Assembly: GCA_001304855.1 (NCBI GenBank)
Contig: BBZN01000012.1
Coordinates: 1 to 64,000, forward strand
Length of the DNA stretch: 64,000 bases
Source of the DNA: Clostridia bacterium UC5.1-1D2
Lineage (GTDB): Bacteria > Bacillota > Clostridia > Lachnospirales > Lachnospiraceae
Direction: 5' to 3'
The position numbers and the translations under genes were made by a program. Of this stretch, positions 39,732 to 48,991 are shown one piece after another (position 1 is the stretch's first letter; each line of letters opens with the position of its first letter). The notes beneath the pieces are model-generated. The model was given only the letters and a program-made list of their open reading frames with translations. It searched no databases and was not told the origin of the DNA.

Positions 39732-40134
39732 ATGGATAAAGTTGAAAAGCAGCACATGCATGCTCTTTTTACAGCAAAGGATTATATGGAGCTTTACCGG
39801 ACCCAGAAACCAACGGTTGACCTGATGCTTGGGATTAAAGAGCAGTGGGAGTTTGAGGCCCTATTGGAAGATGAAATTCCATAGAGGAGGCTCCTGTTTG
39901 GCTGTATTATCCAGTCGTACAGGGGGATTTTTAGAGATAGGCGGATATGCTGAATTTCACCGTATTGCAGACCATCTTCAGGATATATATGTAGATATAG
40001 ATGAAAGGGACAACCTGGAAGAAAGAATCGGCCTTTGTAACCAGCGCCTGGCAGGTACGGGCTATTCAATCCAGGTAGAACATGATGATGCCTATTGTGC
40101 ATGGGATTATTTCTTGTCGGTTCAGCACACATGA
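39732..40134 (+). CDS. Small protein, immunity-like (two frameshifts)
   Basis: The first frame reads MDKVEKQHMHALFTAKDYME to DEIP, a second EAPVWLYYPVVQGD, and a third GGYAEFHRIADHLQDIYVD to the stop at 40132. Losing one base near 39880 and one T near 39932 explains this; the restored length is about 134 residues. TGGAGGG precedes the ATG. Confidence 0.55.
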
Positions 40135-40220
40135 AAATTAAGTTTGAAGATGAATCTATTTGCAATGAACAATATAAAAAACTAAAAGGTTGTAAACACA
40201 CAGAGGCGGGCGAACACAAT

Positions 40221-40354
40221 AAAAATTTCACCATTTCGAGGAAAAAAGTTAAAATAAGGGCTCTAAGGTATGTGAAAACCGTACTTGGAGTCCTTTTTGC
40301 GTGCCTGAAATCTTCCGGCTCCCTGCCCAGGCAATCCCTGGTAGCCATCGGCCG
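40221..40354. repeat. Dispersed hairpin repeat, copy 2
   Basis: Same orientation and about 80% identical by eye to 29941-30077. The hairpin core is at 40257-40298 (CTAAGGTATGTGAAAACC shared almost exactly), followed by the conserved GTGCCTGAAATC and GCCATCGGCCGA. It terminates the immunity-like series. From here to 40575 there is AT-rich promoter-like sequence without a gene. Confidence 0.65.
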
Positions 40355-40575
40355 AAACAGTCTGCCCAAGGCCGCCCTTCGGTTAAAAGCAGGGGGAAGA
40401 GTTGGAGGCCGGGCGGAAAATACTGGCCCTATAATCAGACATTTTTATTATTGTTATCCTATCTTGACGATAATATGTAAAAAGGAAGAAATCGGCTTAG
40501 ATGATTTATCATCAGATTATACGGTTTGATCAGCAATTTATCATATACATGAAATACAGTGCAAAGGAGAAAACT

Positions 40576-41963
40576 ATGGTTAACGACTTGCAAGATAAAG
40601 GAAAAGCTCCACACAAACCGTCGCTGCGGGTGAGAATTACATTCTGTGTTCTGACTGTCTGTGTTCTGGCAATTTCATTATTTACTGCGCTGGAGGCGGG
40701 GCTGATGTATAACAGTATAGAGACTGAGCAGAGGCATAAGGCGGACTATGCGATTGAAGCGGTTCTGGGGCCGTTGAGAAGAAAAGTTCTTAATGATGCC
40801 TCAGTTAGCCAGGAGGATATCCTTTTTTCCGGCCGGGAGGAGGAAATCGCAGAGCTTCTTTCTGGTTTAAGGGAGCAGGGGATAGAGTGGATGGTTGTAG
40901 ACAGGCAGGGAAATGCACGTCTGGTATCTGACAGTACCATCCAGGAGAAACTTTCCAGGGATCACTTCAGTTTGTTCGCTGATAAACGGATAGAGATTGA
41001 CGGATCTTATTATTATACCGGGAATCCCGTAGAAGGGTCGGAATATATATGCTATGCTCTCATGCCCATGGAAACAATCAGAAATCACATTTATGAAACC
41101 ATTGCAGCCCTATTCTTTACCCTGCTTTGTATCCTGTTTTTTGTGACCATAGCTGTATTTGCAATCATATGGAATGTAACGGCGCCTTTACATGCTATGA
41201 TAACCACGATATCAGCAGTAAGCGAAGGCAACCTTTCAGAACAGATGCCGCCCTTTTCATTCTACGAACTGGATGAGGTTCGAAATGTTTTCAACGAAAT
41301 GACCTCAAAGCTCCGAATCATGATCAGGGAAAAGTATGAAAACAAACTTATGGTTCGTGAACTTCAGCTGAAACAGCTTCAATCCCAGATAAATCCACAT
41401 TTTTTATTTAATGTTCTGACCACCATTGCGTTCAAGGCCCTGGAATCCGGTCAGATAGAAATTTATGAGATGCTGAATGCGGGAGGAACGCTGCTTCAGG
41501 GGACATTAAATCCTAGAAACCAGGGAAACACGGCGCTTTTGGCCGATGAGCTGGAGTTGGTGAAATATTTTTTATATCTGCAGGGAAAACGATTCCCCGA
41601 ATACTTTCACTACACGATAGAGGGTATGACGGAGGACTTGGAAAATGTGGTGATTCCGCGCCTGTGTCTGGAGCCTTTGGTTGAAAATGCGGCGATTCAT
41701 GGAATAGAACCGAAAAATTCAGAGGGACATATCCGAATTAAAATAGAACCGAAGGACCAAGATCTATTAATTCTTATCGAAGATGACGGGGTAGGCTTTG
41801 GAACTGACTCCAAGAACCAGACGAGTCACCCCGGAATTGGCCTTTGTAATACAAGACAGCTCATTGAGAATTTATATGGGGATCCATATGGAATAGAAAT
41901 TGAAAGTAAGAGGGGGTAGGTACGAAGGTTATGCTGCGGCTGCCGTTGATACGGATGGACTGA
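40576..41963 (+). CDS. Sensor histidine kinase, YesM/LytS type (frameshifted at C-terminus)
   Basis: About 462 residues: a membrane helix near residue 25, a short extracellular sensor, a second helix (TIAALFFTLLCILFFVTIAV), HAMP, the His_kinase motif (QLKQLQSQINPHFLFNVL) with the phospho-accepting His, and an HATPase domain (LVENAAIHGIE, DDGVGF). A lost G near 41917 gives a premature stop; the frame beyond continues GTKVMLRLPLI to 41963. ATG 40576 has AAAGGAG. It forms a pair with the response regulator 57 bases downstream. Confidence 0.87.
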
Positions 41964-42020
41964 AAGCAAAAACGCACATATGGGCAGGACTGCCCGCATT
42001 GGTATGACGGAGGTAAAAGT

Positions 42021-43547
42021 ATGTGGTCGGTTATTATTGCAGATGATGAGAAAACTATCCGCTCTGGGATGGGAAAGTTTATTGACTGGAAATCGTTAGA
42101 CTGTATGGTGGTATATGAGGCCAAAGATGGGGAAGATCTCATTAAAGCGGTGGAGAAATTCCAACCTAATATTGTGATTACGGACATCAAAATGCCGGTG
42201 CTGGATGGCATAACTGCGGCTAGTTTGATCCGTGAGAATTATCCACAAACGGAGGTCATTTTTCTGACTGCTCATATGAATTTTTCCTATGCCAAGGCCG
42301 CCCTGGATATGGGAAGCGTCTCCTATATAATAAAAACAAATTTTTTGCTTGAAACCCCGAAGGCAGTGAAACGTGCTATTGCTAACATGGAAGTTATATC
42401 GCACGAAAAGCAGGTAATCCTGTCTAATATCCAAATTCGGCAGCACCTTTTACATAATCTTGTACACGGCCTTATTTCAGAGAACAGACTGTCCGAAACT
42501 GAGAAGAATATCTATACGGATATCTGTATGAAGCTTTCTCGCTATCGTATGCTTTTGGTCAGGGAGGTGCAAAAGGAGGACGATATAAATAAAGAGGAGA
42601 TTGACGATAAGCCCCTGCGCAGTATGCTGCTGTCCATGCTTGCTAAACATGAAGAGTTTATTTTTCACATAGCCCAAAATAAGCTTTGCGTCTTATTGTG
42701 TGAAAAGGAGTACAGCTGCGGCGAGCTGTTGATATTGACGCGGAATCTTGTAGACTACAGCGAAAAATTTTTAGGACGGAATCTCGTCATTTATATAGGA
42801 GAGCAGGTAACTGGGGCCGAGTCCGTACCCAAATTATTTGAGGAAGCAGATAATGTAGTGATGAACCATTTCCCAGATGGCGGGTCAAACATTTATTTTC
42901 GTACGCGGATGATTGACGAGAATAAGAATGGAAAATTAAAAGAGGCGGTGGCAGACCTGCTGTCCCTCATACATGGACATAAGTTTTCTGCTGCCTGTGA
43001 ACGCTTGGATGCGTTTCAGGAGCTTTGTATGATGGGGTATGAGAAGGAATTGTTAAAAAGGCAGTTTGCCTTGCTGGAGGAGGAGTGCATAAGATATCTC
43101 ATTTACATGAACCCAGAATGGAAAAACGAGAATACGGATGTGTTTTCCACTCAGTACCTGTTCCAGCTGTTCAATCGACTCCGCCGGCTGCTTGATGAGT
43201 GCATGAATACTTTAAGGGATGGCTCCCTCATTGCCGAGATTAACCAATTCATTGAGGAGCATTATATGGAAAGAATATCTCTGGAAGATATAGCCACAGC
43301 TATTCATCGGAATAAAAGCTATATCAGCCGGATCTTTAAGGAAAAAATGAACGAAACCATATCCGATGCCATAAGAAAACGAAAGGTATTCGCCTCCAAG
43401 GAAATGATTGAGAAAACGGACTTGTCGATTCAGGATATTTCCGCAAAATTAGGATTTGTGGAGCATTCTTATTTTTCTAAAAACTTTAAAAAAATAGAGG
43501 GCATATCCCCAAAAGAATATGAACGTCTTGTCCGTAAGAAGCAATAA
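42021..43547 (+). CDS. Response regulator with AraC-type DNA-binding domain (YesN type)
   Basis: 508 residues, intact: an N-terminal receiver (ADDEKTIRSGMGKFIDW, phospho-acceptor in VITDIKMPVLDG), a long middle region of unassigned helices, and two C-terminal AraC helix-turn-helices (LEDIATAIHRNKSYISRIFK, DISAKLGFVEHSYFSKNFKK). Such regulators usually control an adjacent sugar ABC transporter, which is absent here, so the target is open. GGAGG precedes the start. Confidence 0.9.
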   Translation: MWSVIIADDEKTIRSGMGKFIDWKSLDCMVVYEAKDGEDLIKAVEKFQPNIVITDIKMPVLDGITAASLIRENYPQTEVIFLTAHMNFSYAKAALDMGSVSYIIKTNFLLETPKAVKRAIANMEVISHEKQVILSNIQIRQHLLHNLVHGLISENRLSETEKNIYTDICMKLSRYRMLLVREVQKEDDINKEEIDDKPLRSMLLSMLAKHEEFIFHIAQNKLCVLLCEKEYSCGELLILTRNLVDYSEKFLGRNLVIYIGEQVTGAESVPKLFEEADNVVMNHFPDGGSNIYFRTRMIDENKNGKLKEAVADLLSLIHGHKFSAACERLDAFQELCMMGYEKELLKRQFALLEEECIRYLIYMNPEWKNENTDVFSTQYLFQLFNRLRRLLDECMNTLRDGSLIAEINQFIEEHYMERISLEDIATAIHRNKSYISRIFKEKMNETISDAIRKRKVFASKEMIEKTDLSIQDISAKLGFVEHSYFSKNFKKIEGISPKEYERLVRKKQ

Positions 43548-43624
43548 ATCTGACGCCCACAGCAGGAAAACGTCTCAAAGCTTGTGAATACTCAGAGATC
43601 GAAATAAAATATGTCACAGGTTGC

Positions 43625-43670
43625 CATAGGCAGAGCCAATTTATTATTGGCTCTGCCTATGTGTTTATTA
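43625..43670 (+). terminator. Terminator after the response regulator
   Basis: CATAGGCAGAGCCAAT and ATTGGCTCTGCCTATG form a perfect 16-bp stem around five bases, followed by TGTTTATTA. Confidence 0.85.
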
Positions 43671-43698
43671 TCACGCTGTTTTAGGTTAGGCTGAACAT

Positions 43699-44058
43699 TC
43701 ATTCCCGCCATCTGCACGCCCCGTCACGATCCGGTATATTTATCCTCAATTCAGTCAGCGCAGCCCGCTGCGCCTCCTTCATCGGGGCCAAATCTCCCAC
43801 AAAGTGTGGCGCACAGCTGTCAGAAAGCAATTTTCAGACACGCTCTGGTCCGATGTCATTCTGCATTTCGGGAAATTCTTCCACGACGCTTCCTCTATCT
43901 TTTTGTTTCGCCAAAATATCTCCTATTTGGACACGCCCTTTACAGATTTGGGCAAATTGTGTAAGAAAACCGTATTCATTGACGGAACTCAGTTTTCGCC
44001 GGTTTTTGCATGAACACAAAGTAAAAATAATACCGGAAATTTGTAAAAATAATACCAA
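43699..44058 (-). pseudogene. Decayed minus-strand gene of unknown family
   Basis: A single minus-strand frame carries NEYGFLTQFAQICKGRVQIG, an in-frame TGA near 43835, then SCAPHFVGDLAPMKEAQRAA and ends INIPDRDGACRWRE. I cannot name the family. It lies between a strong terminator and the AT-rich upstream region of the Mrp-like operon. Positions 44059-44242 hold AT-rich sequence without a gene. Confidence 0.35.
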
Positions 44059-44242
44059 AACTCAATTTATTATAAAATAAAAATTTTTTCTTAAAAAACT
44101 TTTATTAAAAAAGTCAAAAATGACATCCTAAGTTTTCAATATCCTATCTCTAAGAAAATTTAAAAATCATGTAGAATAATTAAACAATAAATAGAGCAAT
44201 TAGTTTGATATTTTAAAGAAATGCAGGGGAAGGTGGACGCAG

Positions 44243-44491
44243 ATGAAAAGATTTGCTTTGTTTTTCGTTACAGCGGCGTTGGTGTTAACCGTTTTGTTCA
44301 CGGTTGTGGCGGATGTCAACCACGGACACGGCCCAGGCCATGGAGAGCATGGTGAGGCGGCTCACGGAGAGGAAATTCAGGGAAATGCGGCCCACGGAGA
44401 GGAAATTCAGGGAGATGCGGCCCACGGAGCGGATCCACAGGAAGAGGGGGATCATGGCGGAGAAACTCAGTTACTGGAAGCAGCGCATTGA
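44243..44491 (+). CDS. Short exported histidine-rich peptide, first gene of the Mrp-like locus
   Basis: 82 residues: an N-terminal hydrophobic signal or anchor (FALFFVTAALVLTVLFTVVA) and then HGHGPGHGEHGEAAHGEE with near-repeats of AAHGEEIQGN/D, giving 11 His. AGGGGAAGGTGG lies upstream. A role in binding zinc, nickel or cobalt outside the membrane is inferred from composition only. It shares its His-Gly-Glu style with the fused segment of the gene at 45874, so both probably belong to one system. Confidence 0.6.
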   Translation: MKRFALFFVTAALVLTVLFTVVADVNHGHGPGHGEHGEAAHGEEIQGNAAHGEEIQGDAAHGADPQEEGDHGGETQLLEAAH

Positions 44492-44538
44492 GTAGGGCTC
44501 AGAGGTGGATTCCTTTGAAAAAGAAAGGTGGTTATTAA

Positions 44539-45000
44539 ATGATGATATTACTTTATGTCACATGGCTAATCTTTCATGGAAGGATTACATGGGACGTTCT
44601 GTTGACCGGAGGCGTTGTATGCGGCTCCATAGGATTCCTCTTGACGAGAATGAAGTTATACAAGTTCAGCACAGAACTTACGGTGTTGAAGGTGCTTCCG
44701 CACGCGGTAATCTATCTTATCCTTCTTTTTTGGGATGTGGTTAAAGCGAATTTTCATATGATATATCTCGTCTTAATAAAACATGAGGTGGAGCCGAGCC
44801 TGGTGTATTTCAAATCTCCTGTCAGTACAAAGACGGGAACGGTTGCCGTGGCGAACTCCATTACTCTCACCCCCGGGACCTTGACGGTTGATATCAAAGA
44901 CGACGAATTCTGTGTGCATGTAATTGACAAGCCATCCAAAGAAGGGCTGAGGAATTTGTGGACGGTTAAGCATATCCAGGAAATGGAGGGTAACGCATGA
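44539..45000 (+). CDS. mrpE: Mrp/Mnh-type antiporter subunit E
   Basis: 153 residues: two or three N-terminal membrane helices, then a soluble domain with SPVSTKTGTVAVANSITLTP and GTLTVDIKDDEFCVHVID, the hallmark of MrpE. It is thought to be needed for assembly and activity of the antiporter. The end overlaps the next start by 4 bases (ATGA). The ATG at 44539 follows AAAGAAAGGTGG. Confidence 0.87.
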   Translation: MMILLYVTWLIFHGRITWDVLLTGGVVCGSIGFLLTRMKLYKFSTELTVLKVLPHAVIYLILLFWDVVKANFHMIYLVLIKHEVEPSLVYFKSPVSTKTGTVAVANSITLTPGTLTVDIKDDEFCVHVIDKPSKEGLRNLWTVKHIQEMEGNA

Positions 45001-45314
45001 TTAGTAATATTGCAAAAATTGAGGATTACGTACTGTTATTTTCCATGTGTTATTTGTCGGTAACGATTTTTATATGTTTGATTCGGGTGGTTCTGGGGCC
45101 GCGCTTCACTGATAGAATTGTTGCCGTGAATATCATCGGCCTCAAGGGAATCATCCTGATATTAACGGCCTCTTTTTACTTGAAGGATACCTCCTACATA
45201 GATATTGCGCTGGTATACGCGCTTCTCAGTTTTATGACGGTGGTGATACTGTCAAAGCTTTATCTGGTTAAAACAACCAAGACAGAAGAAAAGGAGATAC
45301 AAAGGGAGGTGTAA
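44997..45314 (+). CDS. mrpF: Mrp/Mnh-type antiporter subunit F
   Basis: 105 residues, three membrane helices; RVVLGPRFTDRIVAVNIIGL is the family signature. Coupled by overlap with subunit E upstream. Confidence 0.88.
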   Translation: MISNIAKIEDYVLLFSMCYLSVTIFICLIRVVLGPRFTDRIVAVNIIGLKGIILILTASFYLKDTSYIDIALVYALLSFMTVVILSKLYLVKTTKTEEKEIQREV

Positions 45315-45318
45315 ATGA

Positions 45319-45636
45319 ATGATTAGGTTTTGTGCTGGAGTGTTTTTCCTGTTGGCAGGGCTTTTGATACTTGGGATAGCAACCTATGGACTGTTCCGTT
45401 TTCGGTATGTGCTAAACCGTATTCACGTTGCGGCGAAATGTGACAGTCTGGGAACAATCCTTGTATGTATCGGGCTCATGCTGTTCTCAGGCAATTTATC
45501 GGAGATTCTGAAGCTTATGCTGGTCATACTCTTTATCTGGCTTCTGAATCCGGTGGCCAGTCATCTGATTGCACGAGTTGAGGTGGAGACAAATCCTGAG
45601 GTGGAGAAGGAGTGTGAGGTGGAACGATGGAATTAG
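45319..45636 (+). CDS. mrpG: Mrp/Mnh-type antiporter subunit G
   Basis: 105 residues, three membrane helices with the MrpG phrases ATYGLFRFRYVLNRIHVAAK and CDSLGTILVCIG and LNPVASHLIAR. The stop overlaps the next gene by 10 bases. Confidence 0.88.
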   Translation: MIRFCAGVFFLLAGLLILGIATYGLFRFRYVLNRIHVAAKCDSLGTILVCIGLMLFSGNLSEILKLMLVILFIWLLNPVASHLIARVEVETNPEVEKECEVERWN

Positions 45637-45881
45637 TCATTGAGCTTGCATTGCTGGCATTTTTGATTACAACGGCAATTTGTGTATCCTTCACCAAAAG
45701 GCTTCTGTCGGCTATTATCATGTTCATGTCCTACAGTACCATTATGGCTGTTCTCTGGGTCATGCTGGTGGCGCCTGATCTGGCGCTGACAGAAGCCGCC
45801 GTTGGAGCGGGCATCACAACCATATTATTCCTTCTGGTACTCAAAAAAATAGGATCGATGGGGGCAGAAGAACATGAGTAA
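45627..45881 (+). CDS. MbhD-type (DUF4040) subunit
   Basis: 84 residues with the DUF4040 pattern: RLLSAIIMFMSYSTIMAVLW and VAPDLALTEAAVGAGITTIL. In classical Mrp this is a part of the C-terminal tail of MrpA; here, as in Mbh hydrogenases, it is a separate subunit. Overlaps the next start by 8 bases. Confidence 0.87.
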   Translation: MELVIELALLAFLITTAICVSFTKRLLSAIIMFMSYSTIMAVLWVMLVAPDLALTEAAVGAGITTILFLLVLKKIGSMGAEEHE

Positions 45882-47118
45882 AGATAAGGAAAATACCAGA
45901 TTTAAAAGTTTTGTTGACTGGGTAAACGCGGACTCGCCCGATATTCCTGCTGCGTCACAGGAGGTGAAGGGACACGGTCATGAAGAACACGGCCGTGAAG
46001 GAGGCGGTCATGAAAAACATGGCCACGGAGAACACGATCGTGAAGAAGGCGGTCATGAAGAACATGGCCACGGAGAACACGGTCACGTAGAACATGGCCG
46101 TAAAGAAGGCGGTCATGAGGGACACGGTCACAGAGAACACGGCCGTGAAGAAGGCGGTCATAAAGAACACGGTCACGTAGAACACGGTCACGTAGAACAC
46201 GGTCGTGAAGAAGGCGGTCATGAAGAACACTGTCACGTAGAACACGGTCACGGGGAACACAGTCATGCAGAACACGGTCACGTAGAACATGGACATGAAA
46301 TTCATGTGGAACCAAAACTCAACGAGAAGGATTGGCTGGGGATTTCCAGAATTATTTACACAGCGATTATCTTTATTGCAGGCGCAGTGTTTGTTGGCGG
46401 CCTGTTGATGGTCATTGGAAATCTGCCTCTGTTCGGAAGCTTGAATACGCCGGCGGTCAATGAAGTTTACGCCAGATACATTGAACAGGGAATCAGGGAA
46501 ACCGGAGCCGTCAATGCGGTAACAGGCATGATTTTAGACTACCGGGCGTTCGATACCTTTGGAGAATCGGCCGTACTCTTTACCGCAGTATTGACAGTCA
46601 TGCTTCTTCTGAATCAGCAGTCCGGGAAGGGCTCATCCTCCGCTGCAGAAGCGGAAAGCGGAGGCGTGGGCGGCTATTCCATGATTATACAGACAGTTAC
46701 CAAAGCAGCCTTTCCATTCGTTCTCCTCTATGGCTGCTACATTATCCTGAATGGGCATCTGTCCCCGGGCGGAGGATTTTCAGGCGGAACGATTCTTGGG
46801 GCGGCCTTGATCCTTTACCGGTCTGTATTCGGCGAAAGGGCGGGAGATGCAATTCTTACAAAGCAAGGCTGTATGAAGGTGAGCAGCACCGCACTGCTGT
46901 GCTATGCATGTTTAAAAGGGTACTCCTTTTTTACGGGAGCAAACCATCTTGAGAGCATAATTCCCACAGGCGTTATAGGGAGCATCTTCAGCGGAGGATT
47001 GATTCTGCCGCTAAATATTGCGGTAGGACTGATTGTGGCATGTACCATGTATCTGTTCTATCAGCTTTTTGAGGGATGGAGGTGCGAGGATGAGTCATCT
47101 GGCAGGAAATTATTATGA
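45874..47118 (+). CDS. MbhE-MnhB fusion with long His-rich N-terminal segment
   Basis: 414 residues. Residues about 28-145 are a His/Gly/Glu repeat region (units like HGHVEHGREEGGHEEHGH, some 45 His) before the first membrane helix. Then come an MbhE-like domain (DYRAFDTFGESAVLFTAVLT) and an MnhB-like domain (LYGCYIILNGHLSPGGGFSG). The repeat is also visible in DNA as a tandem unit of roughly 42 bases between 45958 and 46310. Classical MnhB lacks such a segment; metal binding or pH sensing is inference. Confidence 0.82.
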   Translation: MSKDKENTRFKSFVDWVNADSPDIPAASQEVKGHGHEEHGREGGGHEKHGHGEHDREEGGHEEHGHGEHGHVEHGRKEGGHEGHGHREHGREEGGHKEHGHVEHGHVEHGREEGGHEEHCHVEHGHGEHSHAEHGHVEHGHEIHVEPKLNEKDWLGISRIIYTAIIFIAGAVFVGGLLMVIGNLPLFGSLNTPAVNEVYARYIEQGIRETGAVNAVTGMILDYRAFDTFGESAVLFTAVLTVMLLLNQQSGKGSSSAAEAESGGVGGYSMIIQTVTKAAFPFVLLYGCYIILNGHLSPGGGFSGGTILGAALILYRSVFGERAGDAILTKQGCMKVSSTALLCYACLKGYSFFTGANHLESIIPTGVIGSIFSGGLILPLNIAVGLIVACTMYLFYQLFEGWRCEDESSGRKLL

Positions 47119-47479
47119 GGCTGCCGCAGCTATTTTGTTTGTAGTAGGCTTTTTAACCCTGCTGCTTCAAAAAAACCTGATTAAGAAAATTATTGGAATT
47201 AACATCATGGATACCTCGGTTTTTCTCTTTATCGCAGCAAAGGGATTTATCGATGGAGGGATATCCCCGATGATTAAAGAGGGAATCGGCGAGTCAGTTT
47301 ATGTCAATCCGATTCCTGCCGGACTGGTCCTCACCGGCATCGTGGTAGCGGTCAGCGTCACAGCGTTCGCCCTGTCGCTAAGCCTTAAAATTTATCAGAG
47401 GTATGGCAGTTTGGATATTGATGAAATAGCTTATCGAATAAAACTGGAACAAGAAGGCGGTGAGATGCATGGCGTTTGA
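47090..47479 (+). CDS. mrpC: Mrp/Mnh-type antiporter subunit C (NuoK-like)
   Basis: 129 residues from ATG 47090, inside the end of the preceding gene. Three membrane helices with the NuoK/MrpC phrases LIKKIIGINIMDTSVFLFIA and PIPAGLVLTGIVVAVSVTAF. GGAGGTGCG precedes the start. Confidence 0.87.
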   Translation: MSHLAGNYYEAAAAILFVVGFLTLLLQKNLIKKIIGINIMDTSVFLFIAAKGFIDGGISPMIKEGIGESVYVNPIPAGLVLTGIVVAVSVTAFALSLSLKIYQRYGSLDIDEIAYRIKLEQEGGEMHGV

Positions 47480-48970
47480 ATATAATTTTCCTTTGTTTAG
47501 CATTCTTTTGGTTATGGCGTCGGCCCTTGTCATGCCGCTCTTCAAAAATTATAAAATAGCGCGGAACCTGCACATTGCGGTGGTTGCAGCGGTGGGGGTG
47601 TTTTCGCTGGCGCTTATGATGCGTTTTATGAAAACCGGCGGAACTTTTACGTATATGATGGGCCACTATCCGGCTCCCTGGGGGAATGAGCTTCGCTTCG
47701 GACTTTTTGAATCTATGATGGCAGCCTTGTTTTCTGTGGTCATGCTGCTTGCAGTCATTGCGGGGCAGGGGAGGATCGAGCTGGAGGTAAAACCTTCGAG
47801 GAAATCGTTGTATTATTCCCTGCTGAATATGCTGCTTGCCTCCATGCTGGCTCTTATTTATACGAACGATATTTTTACCGCCTATGTTTTCATAGAGATT
47901 AATACCATTGCCGCATGTGCGATTGTGTTGGCAAAAGACAGCGGAGAATCTCTGCTGGCAACACTCAGATACCTTGTTATGAGCCTTTTGGGATCGGGAC
48001 TTTTCCTGATTTCCGTTGCAATCATTTACTCCATAACAGGTCATCTTCTCTTTAGCTCTCTGCAGACCGCCATAGTAAAGCTGGGTGGAAATGAAAGCTA
48101 CCGGATACCGTTAATGATGGCTGGCGTGCTCATGACCTTCGGGCTGTGCGTTAAGAGCGCCGTGTTTCCGTTCCACACATGGCTTGCGGATGCACATAGC
48201 TCTACGACAACCGCCTCCAGCTCTATTCTTTCCGGGCTGGTGGTAAAGAGCTACATTATCCTGCTGGTTAAAATTTACTACAGAGTTCTGGGCGTACAGA
48301 CAGTGGAAAGCACAGGTCTGTTCCAGGTTATCTTTGTGCTGGGAATACTGGGCATGATGTTTGGATCCTTCAATGCTTTAAAGGAAAAAGAGTCTAAGCG
48401 TATGATTGCGTACTCCTCGGTAGCCCAAATTGGATATATCTTCATGGGACTTGGATTGGGGAACGTCATAGGCTTAAGTGCAGCATTCTTTCATCTTATT
48501 GCACACGCCTTCACCAAACCACTGCTTTTCCTGGCGGAAAGCGGACTTTCGGATGCAGCTGGACACAGCCGGCTGAATGCTGATTTAACTGGCGCCGGAT
48601 ATAAGAATCGGATAGCCGGAATCTCTTATGTTGTTGGGGCTTTCTCAATGGTGGGAATTCCTTTGTTTGCGGGATTTACAGCGAAATGGTATATGGCTGG
48701 AGCCGCATTCCAGATGCCGTCAAAGACGCTGCCAGCTCTGATTGCACTGGCAATTTCTACCTGTTTAAATGCCATGTACTATTTGCCGGTAGTCCTTACC
48801 ATCTATAAACGAAACCCCGGAGAAGCGGCAAACCAGGCGCGCCAGTGCAGAAGCCGGCTTTCGCCTATGTGACCGGCGCGGTGTGTTTGATTGCTGCCAA
48901 TATTGCTCTTGGGGTGCTGGGGCATAAGATTTTCCAAATGCTGCAATTTAGTATGTCAGTATTGGCGTAA
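47469..48970 (+). CDS. MrpD/NuoL-like proton-channel subunit 1 (frameshifted)
   Basis: About 500 residues from ATG 47469, overlapping mrpC. It keeps the key buried charges of the Proton_antipo_M family: Glu in FTAYVFIEINTIAACAIV and Lys in GLCVKSAVFPFHTWLADAHS, and a second Lys in SGLVVKSYIIL. A lost G near 48838 moves the last 45 residues to another frame. First of five related consecutive genes. Confidence 0.85.
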
Positions 48971-48991
48971 AAACAGAAAGGAGACACAAAA

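Noticed and set aside
45902-46315. Long minus-strand open frames opposite the His-rich repeat
   Set aside because: They are mirror products of the tandem repeat (VLRDRV-type repeats), have no ribosome site and lie fully within a supported gene.
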